A DNA stretch of 9,398 nt from Polaromonas sp. (GTDB lineage Bacteria; Pseudomonadota; Gammaproteobacteria; Burkholderiales; Burkholderiaceae_C): assembly GCA_013205645.1 (NCBI GenBank), contig JABMMH010000199.1, positions 1 through 9,398 on the forward strand, given 5' to 3'. The translations under genes and the position numbers were made by a program. Numbering within the stretch: position 1 is the first letter of the stretch; the number at the start of each line of letters is the position of its first letter. This document shows positions 1 to 6,390 of the stretch, piece by piece. A model generated the notes under the pieces. It saw nothing but the letters and a program-made list of their open reading frames with translations. It made no database searches and was not told the DNA's origin.

Positions 1-165
1 CACATAGCGCGGCAGCATGCCAACACCGTGCGAGTCGTGCCCCCGCAGGTTGGCTTCGACTAAATTTGCAGCAACGGTCGTAGCTTCTTCTGGCGCGCTA
101 CCGGCCGCCCTTAAAACAGTCGCCATGTGTGTGCGTAAATCTTCAGCGGAGTGAATGGTTTGCAT
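1..165 (-). CDS. Ldh2-family (malate/L-lactate dehydrogenase type) oxidoreductase, N-terminal fragment
   Basis: The gene starts with ATG at 165 and runs off the left edge, leaving 55 codons. The visible part reads as the N-terminal helical region of the Ldh2/MDH type-2 family: a start MQTIHSAEDL, a helix rich in Ala and Glu, then EANLRGHDSHGVGMLPRYV. The GHDSHGV block with its conserved His is the family hallmark; this His belongs to the active site in characterised members. These are NAD(P)-dependent cytoplasmic dehydrogenases that interconvert 2-keto acids and 2-hydroxy acids (malate, lactate, diketogulonate, ureidoglycolate), so the substrate cannot be named from this piece. It lies 48 bases after the UxaA-family dehydratase on the same strand and is probably the next gene of the operon. 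Oxidising a lactate-like product of the pathway would suit the context, but that is inference. No strong ribosome site is visible ahead of the ATG. Confidence 0.85.
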   Translation of the reverse strand, partial: MQTIHSAEDLRTHMATVLRAAGSAPEEATTVAANLVEANLRGHDSHGVGMLPRYV

Positions 166-213
166 GCGGCGCCGTGGTGTTTGATCGACAGGGATTGGGG
201 TGAACGCAAATGC

Positions 214-1740
214 TCACATGATTGCGCCGACTTGCCACGGCACAAACTCGTTTTGCCCGTAGCCGTGTTTTTCACTTTTACTGTGTTCGCCTGATGCCGT
301 CGCCAGCAGCCTCTCGAAAATACGTTGCCCCATTTCAGCAACTGTGCTGGTGCCGTCAATGATCTCGCCGCAATTGAGGTCCATGTCGTCTTCTTGTTTG
401 GTCCACAACGCGGAGTTGGTGGAGAGCTTCAGCGAGGGCGATGGTGCACAGCCATAAGCAGAACCCCGGCCGGTGGTGAAGCAAATCAGGTTGGCACCGC
501 CAGCGACCTGGCCCGTGGCGCTGACCGGGTCGTAGCCCGGCGTGTCCATGTAAACAAAGCCGTGTGCCGTCACCTTCTCGGCGTATTCGTAGACAGCTTG
601 CAAGTTGCTGGTGCCGCCTTTGGCGACCGCACCCAGGGACTTTTCCAAGATGGTGGTCAAGCCGCCAGCCTTGTTGCCGGGCGATGGGTTGTTGTTCATT
701 TCGCCTTGGTTGATGGCGGTGTAATGCTCCCACCATTTGATGCGCGCAATCAGTTTTTCGCCGACTTCGCGATTGACTGAGCGTCGCGTCAACAGGTGCT
801 CGGCGCCATAAATCTCCGGGGTCTCACTCAGGATGGCTGAACCGCCGTGGGCCACCAACAGATCGACCGCAGCGCCCAGCGCCGGGTTGGCGCTGATGCC
901 TGAATAACCGTCGGAGCCGCCGCATTGCAAGCCTACCGTGATGTGGCTGGCGCTGCAGGGTTCACGTTTGACGGCATTCGCCTTGGGCAGCATGTCATGG
1001 ATCAAAGCGATGCCCCTGGCGACGGTTTTGCTGGTGCCGCCGCTGTCTTGGATATTGAAGACGCGCAGGTTGTCGCCTTCCCGCAGACTGCCGTTGGCCA
1101 ACCAAGCGTTGATCTGGTTGGACTCACAGCCGAGGCCGACGACCAACACCGCCGCGAAGTTGGCGTGCGTTGCATAGCCCGTCAGCGTGCGCCGCAATAA
1201 CGCCATGCCCATGCCATCGCCATCCATGCCGCAGCCGGTGCCGTGGGTCAGCGCGATAACGCCATCAACGTTTGGAAAATCAGCGAGGGCCGCCGGATGG
1301 CTATGGCGAGAAAAGTGATCTGCAATGGCCCGCGCTGCGGTGGCGGAGCAATTCACGCTGGACAAAATTCCAATGTAGTTGCGGGTGGCGACGCGCCCAT
1401 CTGCACGTTTGATGCCCATGAAGCTGGCCGCAAGCCGCGCCGGTTCGGGTTTGACGTCAGCGCCAAATGCGTAGTCGCGGTCAAAGTCACCTTTGTTCGG
1501 CCCCATGTCCAGGTTGTGGCTGTGAATATGCTCGCCGGCGGCAATGGCCTTGCTGGCAAAGCCGATGATTTGGTTGTAGCGCCGCACCGGGTCGCCGGCG
1601 GCCATGGCATGGGTTGCAATTTTGTGGCCGGCAGGGATCAAACCTCGGATGCTGATGCCCTCGACGAGGCTGCCGCTGAGCAATTGTGTTCGGGCGATGA
1701 GCACGTCATCGTGGCTGTGCAAACGGATAAATGGCGTCAT
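214..1740 (-). CDS. UxaA-family sugar-acid dehydratase (altronate dehydratase family, SAF + GARD domains)
   Basis: This 508-residue protein has the full-length UxaA architecture. An N-terminal SAF-type domain (about residues 10-80, ending in GEHIHSHNLDMG) is followed by the large dehydratase domain (about 105-500). Recognisable blocks are GRVATRNYIGILSSVNCS (115-132), THGTGCG (165-171), GLGCESNQI (202-210), LQCGGSDGYSGISANPA (271-287) and TGRGSAYGCAPSPSLKLS (423-440). The cysteines at 131, 170, 205 and 273 are candidates for the metal or Fe-S site of this family. The enzyme removes water from an aldonate or aldarate to give a 2-keto-3-deoxy acid in the cytoplasm. Classical members act on D-altronate or galactarate, while relatives in betaproteobacteria act on D-arabinonate, L-fuconate or L-galactonate. 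The neighbouring SDR and FAH genes favour the latter type (inference). The start at 1740 is chosen over an in-frame ATG at 1794 because GAAGAAGAAG precedes it; the upstream start would overlap the permease gene. Confidence 0.93.
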   Translation of the reverse strand: MTPFIRLHSHDDVLIARTQLLSGSLVEGISIRGLIPAGHKIATHAMAAGDPVRRYNQIIGFASKAIAAGEHIHSHNLDMGPNKGDFDRDYAFGADVKPEPARLAASFMGIKRADGRVATRNYIGILSSVNCSATAARAIADHFSRHSHPAALADFPNVDGVIALTHGTGCGMDGDGMGMALLRRTLTGYATHANFAAVLVVGLGCESNQINAWLANGSLREGDNLRVFNIQDSGGTSKTVARGIALIHDMLPKANAVKREPCSASHITVGLQCGGSDGYSGISANPALGAAVDLLVAHGGSAILSETPEIYGAEHLLTRRSVNREVGEKLIARIKWWEHYTAINQGEMNNNPSPGNKAGGLTTILEKSLGAVAKGGTSNLQAVYEYAEKVTAHGFVYMDTPGYDPVSATGQVAGGANLICFTTGRGSAYGCAPSPSLKLSTNSALWTKQEDDMDLNCGEIIDGTSTVAEMGQRIFERLLATASGEHSKSEKHGYGQNEFVPWQVGAIM

Positions 1741-1743
1741 GTG

Positions 1744-1753
1744 CTTCTTCTTC
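1744..1753 (-). promoter_or_regulatory. Ribosome binding site of the UxaA-family dehydratase
   Basis: On the minus strand this reads GAAGAAGAAG, a purine-rich site 3 bases before the ATG at 1740. It overlaps the last codon and stop of the upstream permease gene, which suggests translational coupling. It decides the start at 1740 over the in-frame ATG at 1794. Confidence 0.55.
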
Positions 1754-3146
1754 AATAAAACATTTTTGGTAACCACATGACCAGCTTGGGGCAATACGTG
1801 ATGACCCCCAAACTGACCAGCAGTGGCGCTAGCCAGGGCAAGATGGCGATGGTCGTTCGTTCGACCGAGAGCTTGGCGACTCGGGCCAGTACAAACAGCA
1901 CCATGCCCATGGGCGGGTGCAACAAGCCGATCATCAGATTCAGAACCATGATCAGGCCAAAGTGAACCGGGTCAATACCCAGCTGCGTGGCGATCGGCAC
2001 CAAAATCGGTACGAGGATGGTGATGGCCGCTGTCGGTTCCAAAAAGCAGCCAACAAACAACATCAGCACATTGGCCAGCAGCAGGAAGACCCAAGCTTCG
2101 CGGGTGAACTCAAGCACCCATTGCGCAATGTCTTTGGTGACGCCAGTGGCGGTCAGCATCCAGCCAAAAATAGAGGCTGCCGCCACAATGAAAAGAACGG
2201 TGGCAGTGGTTTCCACGGTGTCGAGGCAGACTTTGACAAAGGTCTTGAAGCTCAAGGTGCGGTACCAGAAAAATCCCAAAATCATGGCCCAGCCGCAGGC
2301 GGCAATCGCACCTTCAGTCGGTGTGAAGAGCCCAGTCGTCATGCCGCCAATCAGCAGCACTGGCGTCATGATGGGCAGCACAGCCTGAAAATTGAAGACT
2401 TTGTCGGCCGTGAATAAAGCGACCAAGGCGATGGCAACCGTGATTTGTGGCTGGAAGTCAAACTTGCTGATGAGTACCCACAGCAGCAGCGGCAAGGCGA
2501 TGACAACCGCTGTTTCGATCAGAGCTTTGTTCAGGCGCAGCCAGGTGAACTGGACATCAGCTCCCCAACCGTTTTTGTGGGCGAAGTAGGCCACCGTCAG
2601 CATCATCAGCAGCGCCATCATCAGGCCCGGCAAGATACCCGCTAGAAACAGCGAGCCGATGCTGACGTTGGCCATCATGCCGTAAATCACAAAGGGCAGG
2701 CTGGGCGGAATGATCGGACCTAGCGTTGCTGATGCAGCAGTGACACCCACCGCAAATTCCTTGCTGTAGCCGTGGTCGGTCATGGCTTTGATTTCGATTG
2801 TGCCGAGCCCCGCTGCGTCGGCAATCGCCGTACCGCTCATGCCCGCAAAGACGACCGATCCGACGACGTTGACATGGCCCAATCCGCCCTTCATCCAGCC
2901 GACCAAAGCCAGTGCGTAGTTGTAAATGCGGTTGGTGATGCCGGCGTTGTTCATCAGGTTGCCAGCCAAAATGAAAAAAGGAACGGCTAGCAGCGGAAAG
3001 CTGTCGATGCCGCTGACCATGCGGTGAATCACCACATAGGGCGGTAGGCTTGCACTCCACCAGATATACAACAGCGCGGAGCCGGCCATGGCCAAAGCCA
3101 CCGGGATGCCGCCGCTCAGCAGCATCAGGAAAATTATTTTCAGCAT
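1752..3146 (-). CDS. TRAP transporter large permease (DctM family)
   Basis: This is a 464-residue, very hydrophobic membrane protein with the DctM signature blocks in order: VPFFILAGNLMNNAGI (55-70), GGLGHVNVVGSVVFAGMSGTAIADAAGLGTIEIKAM (87-122, partly conserved family core), IIPPSLPFVIYG (145-156), GLFTPTEGAIAACG (272-285), FLEPTAAITILVPIL (368-382) and HFGLIMVLNLMIGLLHPPMG (395-414). It is the subunit that carries the substrate across the inner membrane, driven by the sodium gradient in known systems. Many family members have about 425 residues. The excess here maps to about 205-255, where two additional hydrophobic stretches (roughly 212-228 and 234-247) precede the LLPIMTPVL-like segment. 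It begins 9 bases after the small permease stop and is followed 11 bases later by the dehydratase start. No clear ribosome site precedes it, so coupling to the gene before it is likely. Confidence 0.95.
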   Translation of the reverse strand: MLKIIFLMLLSGGIPVALAMAGSALLYIWWSASLPPYVVIHRMVSGIDSFPLLAVPFFILAGNLMNNAGITNRIYNYALALVGWMKGGLGHVNVVGSVVFAGMSGTAIADAAGLGTIEIKAMTDHGYSKEFAVGVTAASATLGPIIPPSLPFVIYGMMANVSIGSLFLAGILPGLMMALLMMLTVAYFAHKNGWGADVQFTWLRLNKALIETAVVIALPLLLWVLISKFDFQPQITVAIALVALFTADKVFNFQAVLPIMTPVLLIGGMTTGLFTPTEGAIAACGWAMILGFFWYRTLSFKTFVKVCLDTVETTATVLFIVAAASIFGWMLTATGVTKDIAQWVLEFTREAWVFLLLANVLMLFVGCFLEPTAAITILVPILVPIATQLGIDPVHFGLIMVLNLMIGLLHPPMGMVLFVLARVAKLSVERTTIAILPWLAPLLVSLGVITYCPKLVMWLPKMFY

Positions 3147-3155
3147 AGGATATTT

Positions 3156-3722
3156 TTAAGCGTCTTCGAATGAAGTCTCAGGTCGTTCAAGCACGCTGTA
3201 GCCGCGTTGCCAGTGAAGGCGGGCCACCTGGATCGCGCGCCAGCTCATGAGCGTGAAGCCGGTCAAGCTGAAGGCATAGACCAGGTTCATCGGCAAGTCA
3301 ATCATCGTCATGCGCGCATGACTCAGGCGCATCATCATCATCAGGGTCAGAACTGCAAAGATCATCAGGAACAGCACGCGCAGCAGGTCGACCAGCGTCG
3401 ACATCCAGCGGGCCGTTCGGGTCGGCATGAACTTGAAGAAAAAGTCCACCTGGATGTGGTTGTTCTTGCTGACCCCAATGCAGGCGCCAATAAAGACCAC
3501 TCCAATCAGCAGATAGCGCGCGATTTCTTCTGTCCAGGCGGCAGAGTCATTGAGCACGTAGCGGGTGAAAAACTGGTAGAAAACGGTGGCGCCCAGCAAC
3601 CAGAAAATGCCCAGTGCCGCCCAAGCTTCAAGGGTTGTTCCGGAGAGATCCACCGCTTCGTCCTGAGCGTGGAACTGACCATCGTCCCCCACGATCTTGG
3701 GGTCGGCATCTAGGTCTTGCAT
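3156..3722 (-). CDS. TRAP transporter small permease (DctQ family)
   Basis: The product has 188 residues. A soluble, acidic N-terminal stretch (1-30) is followed by four predicted membrane helices at about 31-52, 68-84, 110-131 and 142-163. The family motif FFTRYVLNDSAAWTEEIARYL (51-71, with its conserved Arg, Trp and Glu-Glu) is present, as is the NNHIQVDFF segment after helix 2. DctQ proteins pair with the large permease in the inner membrane and are needed for transport. The start at 3722 is preferred because it lies 7 bases after the binding-protein stop. An in-frame ATG at 3794 would overlap that gene by 65 bases and add a 24-residue Ser/Thr/Lys-rich stretch unlike the family. The ribosome site is weak, as expected for a coupled gene. 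Confidence 0.92.
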   Translation of the reverse strand: MQDLDADPKIVGDDGQFHAQDEAVDLSGTTLEAWAALGIFWLLGATVFYQFFTRYVLNDSAAWTEEIARYLLIGVVFIGACIGVSKNNHIQVDFFFKFMPTRTARWMSTLVDLLRVLFLMIFAVLTLMMMMRLSHARMTMIDLPMNLVYAFSLTGFTLMSWRAIQVARLHWQRGYSVLERPETSFEDA

Positions 3723-3729
3723 GTCGGTC

Positions 3730-4716
3730 TTACTTGATCGCGATGATGCGGTCGTAGTCTGCTTGGCGATAGCCGTAGTCGGTCGGTTTGACATTTTTCA
3801 ACACGGCCGAGCGGAAAGCGTTCTTGTCGACGGTGATGACATTGAGTCCTTTTTTCTTGAACTCGTCGACCAAGCGGATTTCAGAAGCCATGATTTCCCG
3901 CCCTGTTTTTTCAGCGGCTTCTTGCATCACTGCCGTGAAGATAGCTTTGTCGGCCGTTGACAGCTTGGCCCACACCCCGCCACTCACGACCGTTAACAAC
4001 GAGTCAACGATGTGACCGGTCAAGGAGATGTTTTTTTGGACTTCAAAAAACTTTTTGGCCAGGATGGTTGGGAGTGGATTTTCCTGAGCTTCAACCGTGC
4101 CGTTTTGCAGCGCCAGATAGACCTCGGCAAAGGCAATCGGTGTGGCGTTGGCGCGCAGTGATTTTGGGAAGGCCAGGTAGGCCGGCGCGTCCGGCACGCG
4201 GATCTTCAAACCTTTCATATCTTCCGGCGTGGTGATCGGACGGTTGGAGGTCAGATGGCGTGCGCCGTAATAGTTCAGCGCCGTGATGTGGTTGCCGCTC
4301 TTGTTGTCATAACCGGTTGCCAGCTCTTTGAATACCTCGCTCTTGGCGAACTTGAGCTGGTGCTCTGCATCACGGAAGATGAATGGGAAGTAGGTCACGG
4401 CCAGCGGCGGGTAGCTGGCCGCAGCAAAGCTGGCGCCAGTCAAGACGATGTCTACCGTGCCCAAAGTCAGGCCTTGGTTGATGTCTGACTCTTTGCCAAG
4501 CGACGAGGCCGGAAAGACCTGTACTTCGTAGCGGCCGTTGGTTCGTTTCTTGATCTCTTCGCCAGCCCAGACCGACCATTGATGAAAGGGCTCGGAGGCC
4601 TCGTAGACATGTGCCCACTTGAGTTTGGTTTGCGCCTGAGCCAGGCTGAAATGTCCCGTCACACCGGTTAACAGGGCGCACAGGGCGAGAGTTTTGAGTG
4701 TCCATCGTTTTGTCAT
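3730..4716 (-). CDS. TRAP transporter periplasmic solute-binding protein (DctP family)
   Basis: This 328-residue protein has a Sec signal peptide: positively charged start MTKRWTLK, hydrophobic core ALCALLTGV, and a probable cut after AQA at residue 28. The mature protein opens with KLKWAHVYEASEPFHQW, typical of the family. The block GLKIRVPDAPAY (169-180) contains Arg173, the position that in TRAP binding proteins salt-bridges the ligand carboxylate. It is followed by PIAFAEVYLALQNGTVEAQENPLPTI (193-218), a pattern common in binders of sugar acids. The protein captures an organic acid in the periplasm and hands it to the membrane subunits encoded directly downstream. Start 4716 is chosen because AAAGGAGA lies just ahead of it; an ATG at 4740 would add 8 residues before the signal peptide. 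The ligand is inferred from the operon, not proven. Confidence 0.95.
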   Translation of the reverse strand: MTKRWTLKTLALCALLTGVTGHFSLAQAQTKLKWAHVYEASEPFHQWSVWAGEEIKKRTNGRYEVQVFPASSLGKESDINQGLTLGTVDIVLTGASFAAASYPPLAVTYFPFIFRDAEHQLKFAKSEVFKELATGYDNKSGNHITALNYYGARHLTSNRPITTPEDMKGLKIRVPDAPAYLAFPKSLRANATPIAFAEVYLALQNGTVEAQENPLPTILAKKFFEVQKNISLTGHIVDSLLTVVSGGVWAKLSTADKAIFTAVMQEAAEKTGREIMASEIRLVDEFKKKGLNVITVDKNAFRSAVLKNVKPTDYGYRQADYDRIIAIK

Positions 4717-4720
4717 TTTG

Positions 4721-4728
4721 TCTCCTTT
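4721..4728 (-). promoter_or_regulatory. Strong ribosome binding site of the TRAP binding protein
   Basis: On the minus strand this reads AAAGGAGA and sits 4 bases before the ATG at 4716. It fixes that start over the ATG at 4740, which has no such site. It is the strongest site of the left arm, in keeping with the high amount of binding protein such transporters need. Confidence 0.7.
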
Positions 4729-4768
4729 GTTATTGATCATGAAATGCAGCTAGGTGATTGGCTTGGTT

Positions 4769-5482
4769 TTAAGAACTGGTTTTTGCGCGGCGCCAACTCG
4801 CACTGAATCGGGCGTGGGACTTGTCCATGTGGACGTGCATGGCGGTGCGGGCGGCCGCACTGTCGTGGGACTTGATGGCCTGCAAAATCGCTTCATGCTC
4901 CGCAATGGCTGACTGCCAGGATTTGAGTGTTTCAAAGTAGCCGCCTAGGCGCATGAAGAGCGGTCCTTTGCGCGAGTCCCAGAAGCCGTCCACGGTTTCG
5001 GTCAGGACCGCATTGCCGCAGGTTTCGGCAATGGCGGTGTGAAAAGCACGGTCGCCTTCAAGCGGCAAGACACCACGGCCAGCCTCGTCGATCATCAGGT
5101 CCAGGGCGCTGCGCATGGCGACGATGTCTTTGCGTTTGGCTTGCAACGCGGCCATGCCGGCGATTTCGCCTTCAACAAGCTTGCGCGCCCGAATCAGTTC
5201 CAGTGGACCCCACTCTGGTGCGGCGAGCAGCGTTGGCTTGGTGCGCTTGCTGCGGCTCAGCACGTAAACGCCGGAGCCGGTGCGAATCTCGACCCAACCA
5301 TCAACTTCCAGTGCAATCAGGGCTTCTCTGACCGAGGGCCGACTGACGCCTAATTGCTTTGCCAAGTCCCGTTCTGCCGGTAGACGGCTGCCGACTGTGA
5401 ATTCACCCTTGCCAATGAGCGTGCGCAATTGCTCCGCAATCTGTCGGTACAGTCGTTTGGGCTCAAGGGCTTGAAGTGGCAT
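4769..5482 (-). CDS. GntR-family transcriptional regulator, FadR/FCD subfamily
   Basis: The product has 237 residues. The N-terminal winged helix-turn-helix (about 10-76) shows LYRQIAEQLRTLI, SRLPAERDLAKQLGVSRPSVREALIALE (32-59) and the wing GWVEIRTGSGVYV. The C-terminal FCD ligand-binding domain (about 95-225) carries the metal-site pattern of the family: Asp144 and His148 in DRAFH, His196 in EHEAIL, and His218 in HVH. Such regulators usually repress a catabolic operon and let go when a pathway acid binds. It is first in the left arm, 52 bases before the binding-protein start, with no terminator between them, so it probably shares its transcript and controls both arms. Its ATG has no clear ribosome site (upstream CGTTCGCTGC). 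The effector is unknown but likely the imported sugar acid or a keto-deoxy intermediate (inference). Confidence 0.94.
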   Translation of the reverse strand: MPLQALEPKRLYRQIAEQLRTLIGKGEFTVGSRLPAERDLAKQLGVSRPSVREALIALEVDGWVEIRTGSGVYVLSRSKRTKPTLLAAPEWGPLELIRARKLVEGEIAGMAALQAKRKDIVAMRSALDLMIDEAGRGVLPLEGDRAFHTAIAETCGNAVLTETVDGFWDSRKGPLFMRLGGYFETLKSWQSAIAEHEAILQAIKSHDSAAARTAMHVHMDKSHARFSASWRRAKTSS

Positions 5483-5520
5483 GCAGCGAACGGTCTTGTG
5501 AATTAAGGGTTAGTCAGAAT

Positions 5521-5548
5521 TGGACAAGTGGTCAGGCCAATAAATAAT
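5521..5548 (+). promoter_or_regulatory. Predicted sigma-70 promoter of the SDR-FAH operon
   Basis: TGGACA at 5521-5526 matches the -35 consensus TTGACA in 5 of 6 bases. AATAAT at 5543-5548 matches TATAAT in 5 of 6, with a 16-base spacer. Transcription would begin near 5555, giving a leader of about 90 bases. A second TTGACT at 5594-5599 lacks a convincing -10 box. Predicted by eye only. Confidence 0.5.
5529..5539. promoter_or_regulatory. Candidate operator for the FadR-type regulator
   Basis: TGGTCAGGCCA is a near-perfect palindrome (4 of 5 base pairs match around the central A) and resembles the TGGTCnGACCA type of site bound by E. coli FadR. It sits inside a larger imperfect inverted repeat, ATTGG...CCAAT (5519-5541), and fully inside the spacer of the predicted promoter, where a bound repressor would block RNA polymerase. 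The regulator gene starts 47 bases away. A second imperfect inverted pair, CTTGTGAATT (5495-5504) and AATTGGACAAG (5518-5528), lies on the regulator side. Confidence 0.45.
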
Positions 5549-5635
5549 CGCATGCTGACAATCTTTGGGCATCCGGCAAAACCCTGTGTTGCCTTGACTT
5601 TTTTATTTCAGTGACGCCATCAGGCTCAATAACTC

Positions 5636-5642
5636 AAGGGGA
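5636..5642 (+). promoter_or_regulatory. Ribosome binding site of the first SDR
   Basis: AAGGGGA lies 4 bases before the ATG at 5647 and selects it over an in-frame ATG at 5611, which has no such site and would add 12 residues ahead of a canonical SDR start. Confidence 0.65.
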
Positions 5643-5646
5643 TTCC

Positions 5647-6390
5647 ATGCGACTTCAAGGAAAAACAGTCTTGGTCACTGCCGCTGGGCAGGGCATCGGC
5701 AAGGCCAGTGCGCTGGCGATGGCAGCGGCTGGCGCCCAGGTCTGGGCGACTGACGTGAATCAGAAATTGCTGGCTGCTTACGCCGGTATTCCGAACATAC
5801 AGACCCGTGCGCTGGATGTCATGGACAAGGACGCCATCGTCAGTGCGGTGAACGACATACCCGTCTTGGATGTGCTTTTCAACTGCGCAGGTTTTGTCCA
5901 TGCCGGCTCTATCTTGCAAGCGACGGATGACGAATGGAATTTCGCCTTCGATCTCAATGTCCGGTCACAGTTCTGGATGATTCAGGCCGCGCTACCCAAA
6001 ATGCTACTCAACCATGCTGGGCAGGGCGGCGGCAGCATCATCAACATGGCCAGTGTGGTCAGCATCAAGGGCTTGCCCAACCGTTTTGTCTACGGTGCCT
6101 CCAAGGCGGCGGTGATTGGTCTGACCAAAAGTGTCGCAGCTGACTATGTGATGCAAGGCGTTCGCTGCAATTGCATCTGTCCGGGGACGGTCGATACGCC
6201 GTCGCTGCAGGACCGTATCAATGTCTTTGAAGACCCGGTCGAAGCGCGGAAAAACTTCATTGCCCGACAACCCATGGGACGACTTGCGAAGGCGCATGAA
6301 ATTGCACCGCTGGTGGTTTTTTTGGCCAGCGATGAATCAGCCTTTGTCACTGGCCAGCACTACAACATTGACGGCGGTATGACCATATGA
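5647..6390 (+). CDS. SDR-family NAD-dependent dehydrogenase, 2-keto-3-deoxy-L-fuconate dehydrogenase/DHRS6-like
   Basis: This 247-residue classical short-chain dehydrogenase starts at MRLQGKTVLVTAAGQGIG. The cofactor loop TAAGQGIG is at 11-18. Asp36 ends strand 2 (VWATD) and indicates NAD rather than NADP. FNCAG is at 78-82, Asn104, and the catalytic Ser136, Tyr149 and Lys153 (YGASK) are all present. The segments LDVLFNCAGFVHAGSIL, KSVAADYVMQGVRCNCICPGTVDTPSLQDRI and the end TGQHYNIDGG strongly recall the DHRS6/BDH2 group, which includes bacterial 2-keto-3-deoxy-L-fuconate dehydrogenase (similarity judged from memory). That enzyme oxidises C4 of a 2-keto-3-deoxy sugar acid to give a 2,4-diketo acid, the substrate of the FAH hydrolase two genes downstream. 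It is first in the right arm and overlaps the next gene by ATGA. The true sugar-acid substrate is not determined by sequence. Confidence 0.92.
   Translation: MRLQGKTVLVTAAGQGIGKASALAMAAAGAQVWATDVNQKLLAAYAGIPNIQTRALDVMDKDAIVSAVNDIPVLDVLFNCAGFVHAGSILQATDDEWNFAFDLNVRSQFWMIQAALPKMLLNHAGQGGGSIINMASVVSIKGLPNRFVYGASKAAVIGLTKSVAADYVMQGVRCNCICPGTVDTPSLQDRINVFEDPVEARKNFIARQPMGRLAKAHEIAPLVVFLASDESAFVTGQHYNIDGGMTI

Noticed and set aside
111..359. Minus-strand open frame bridging the dehydratase and Ldh2-type genes
   Set aside because: It is out of frame with both and lacks family features. The Ldh2 reading frame starting at 165 explains the sequence better.
1243..1758. Long plus-strand open frame of 171 codons opposite the dehydratase gene
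   Set aside because: It is antisense to a clearly conserved UxaA-family protein, lacks a ribosome site and resembles no known domain. It is a by-product of G+C-rich codon use.
1917..2417. Plus-strand open frames opposite the large TRAP permease
   Set aside because: Their composition is His/Gln-rich or Met/Thr-rich, as expected from reading a membrane-protein gene backwards, and they have no start signals.
3207..3713. Plus-strand open frame of 168 codons opposite the small TRAP permease
   Set aside because: It is antisense to a DctQ protein with conserved motifs, with His/Gln-rich low-complexity translation and no ribosome site.
5594..5622. TTGACT as an alternative -35 box close to the first SDR
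   Set aside because: No acceptable -10 box lies 15-19 bases downstream (only CCATCA or CATCAG). The TGGACA/AATAAT pair is better.
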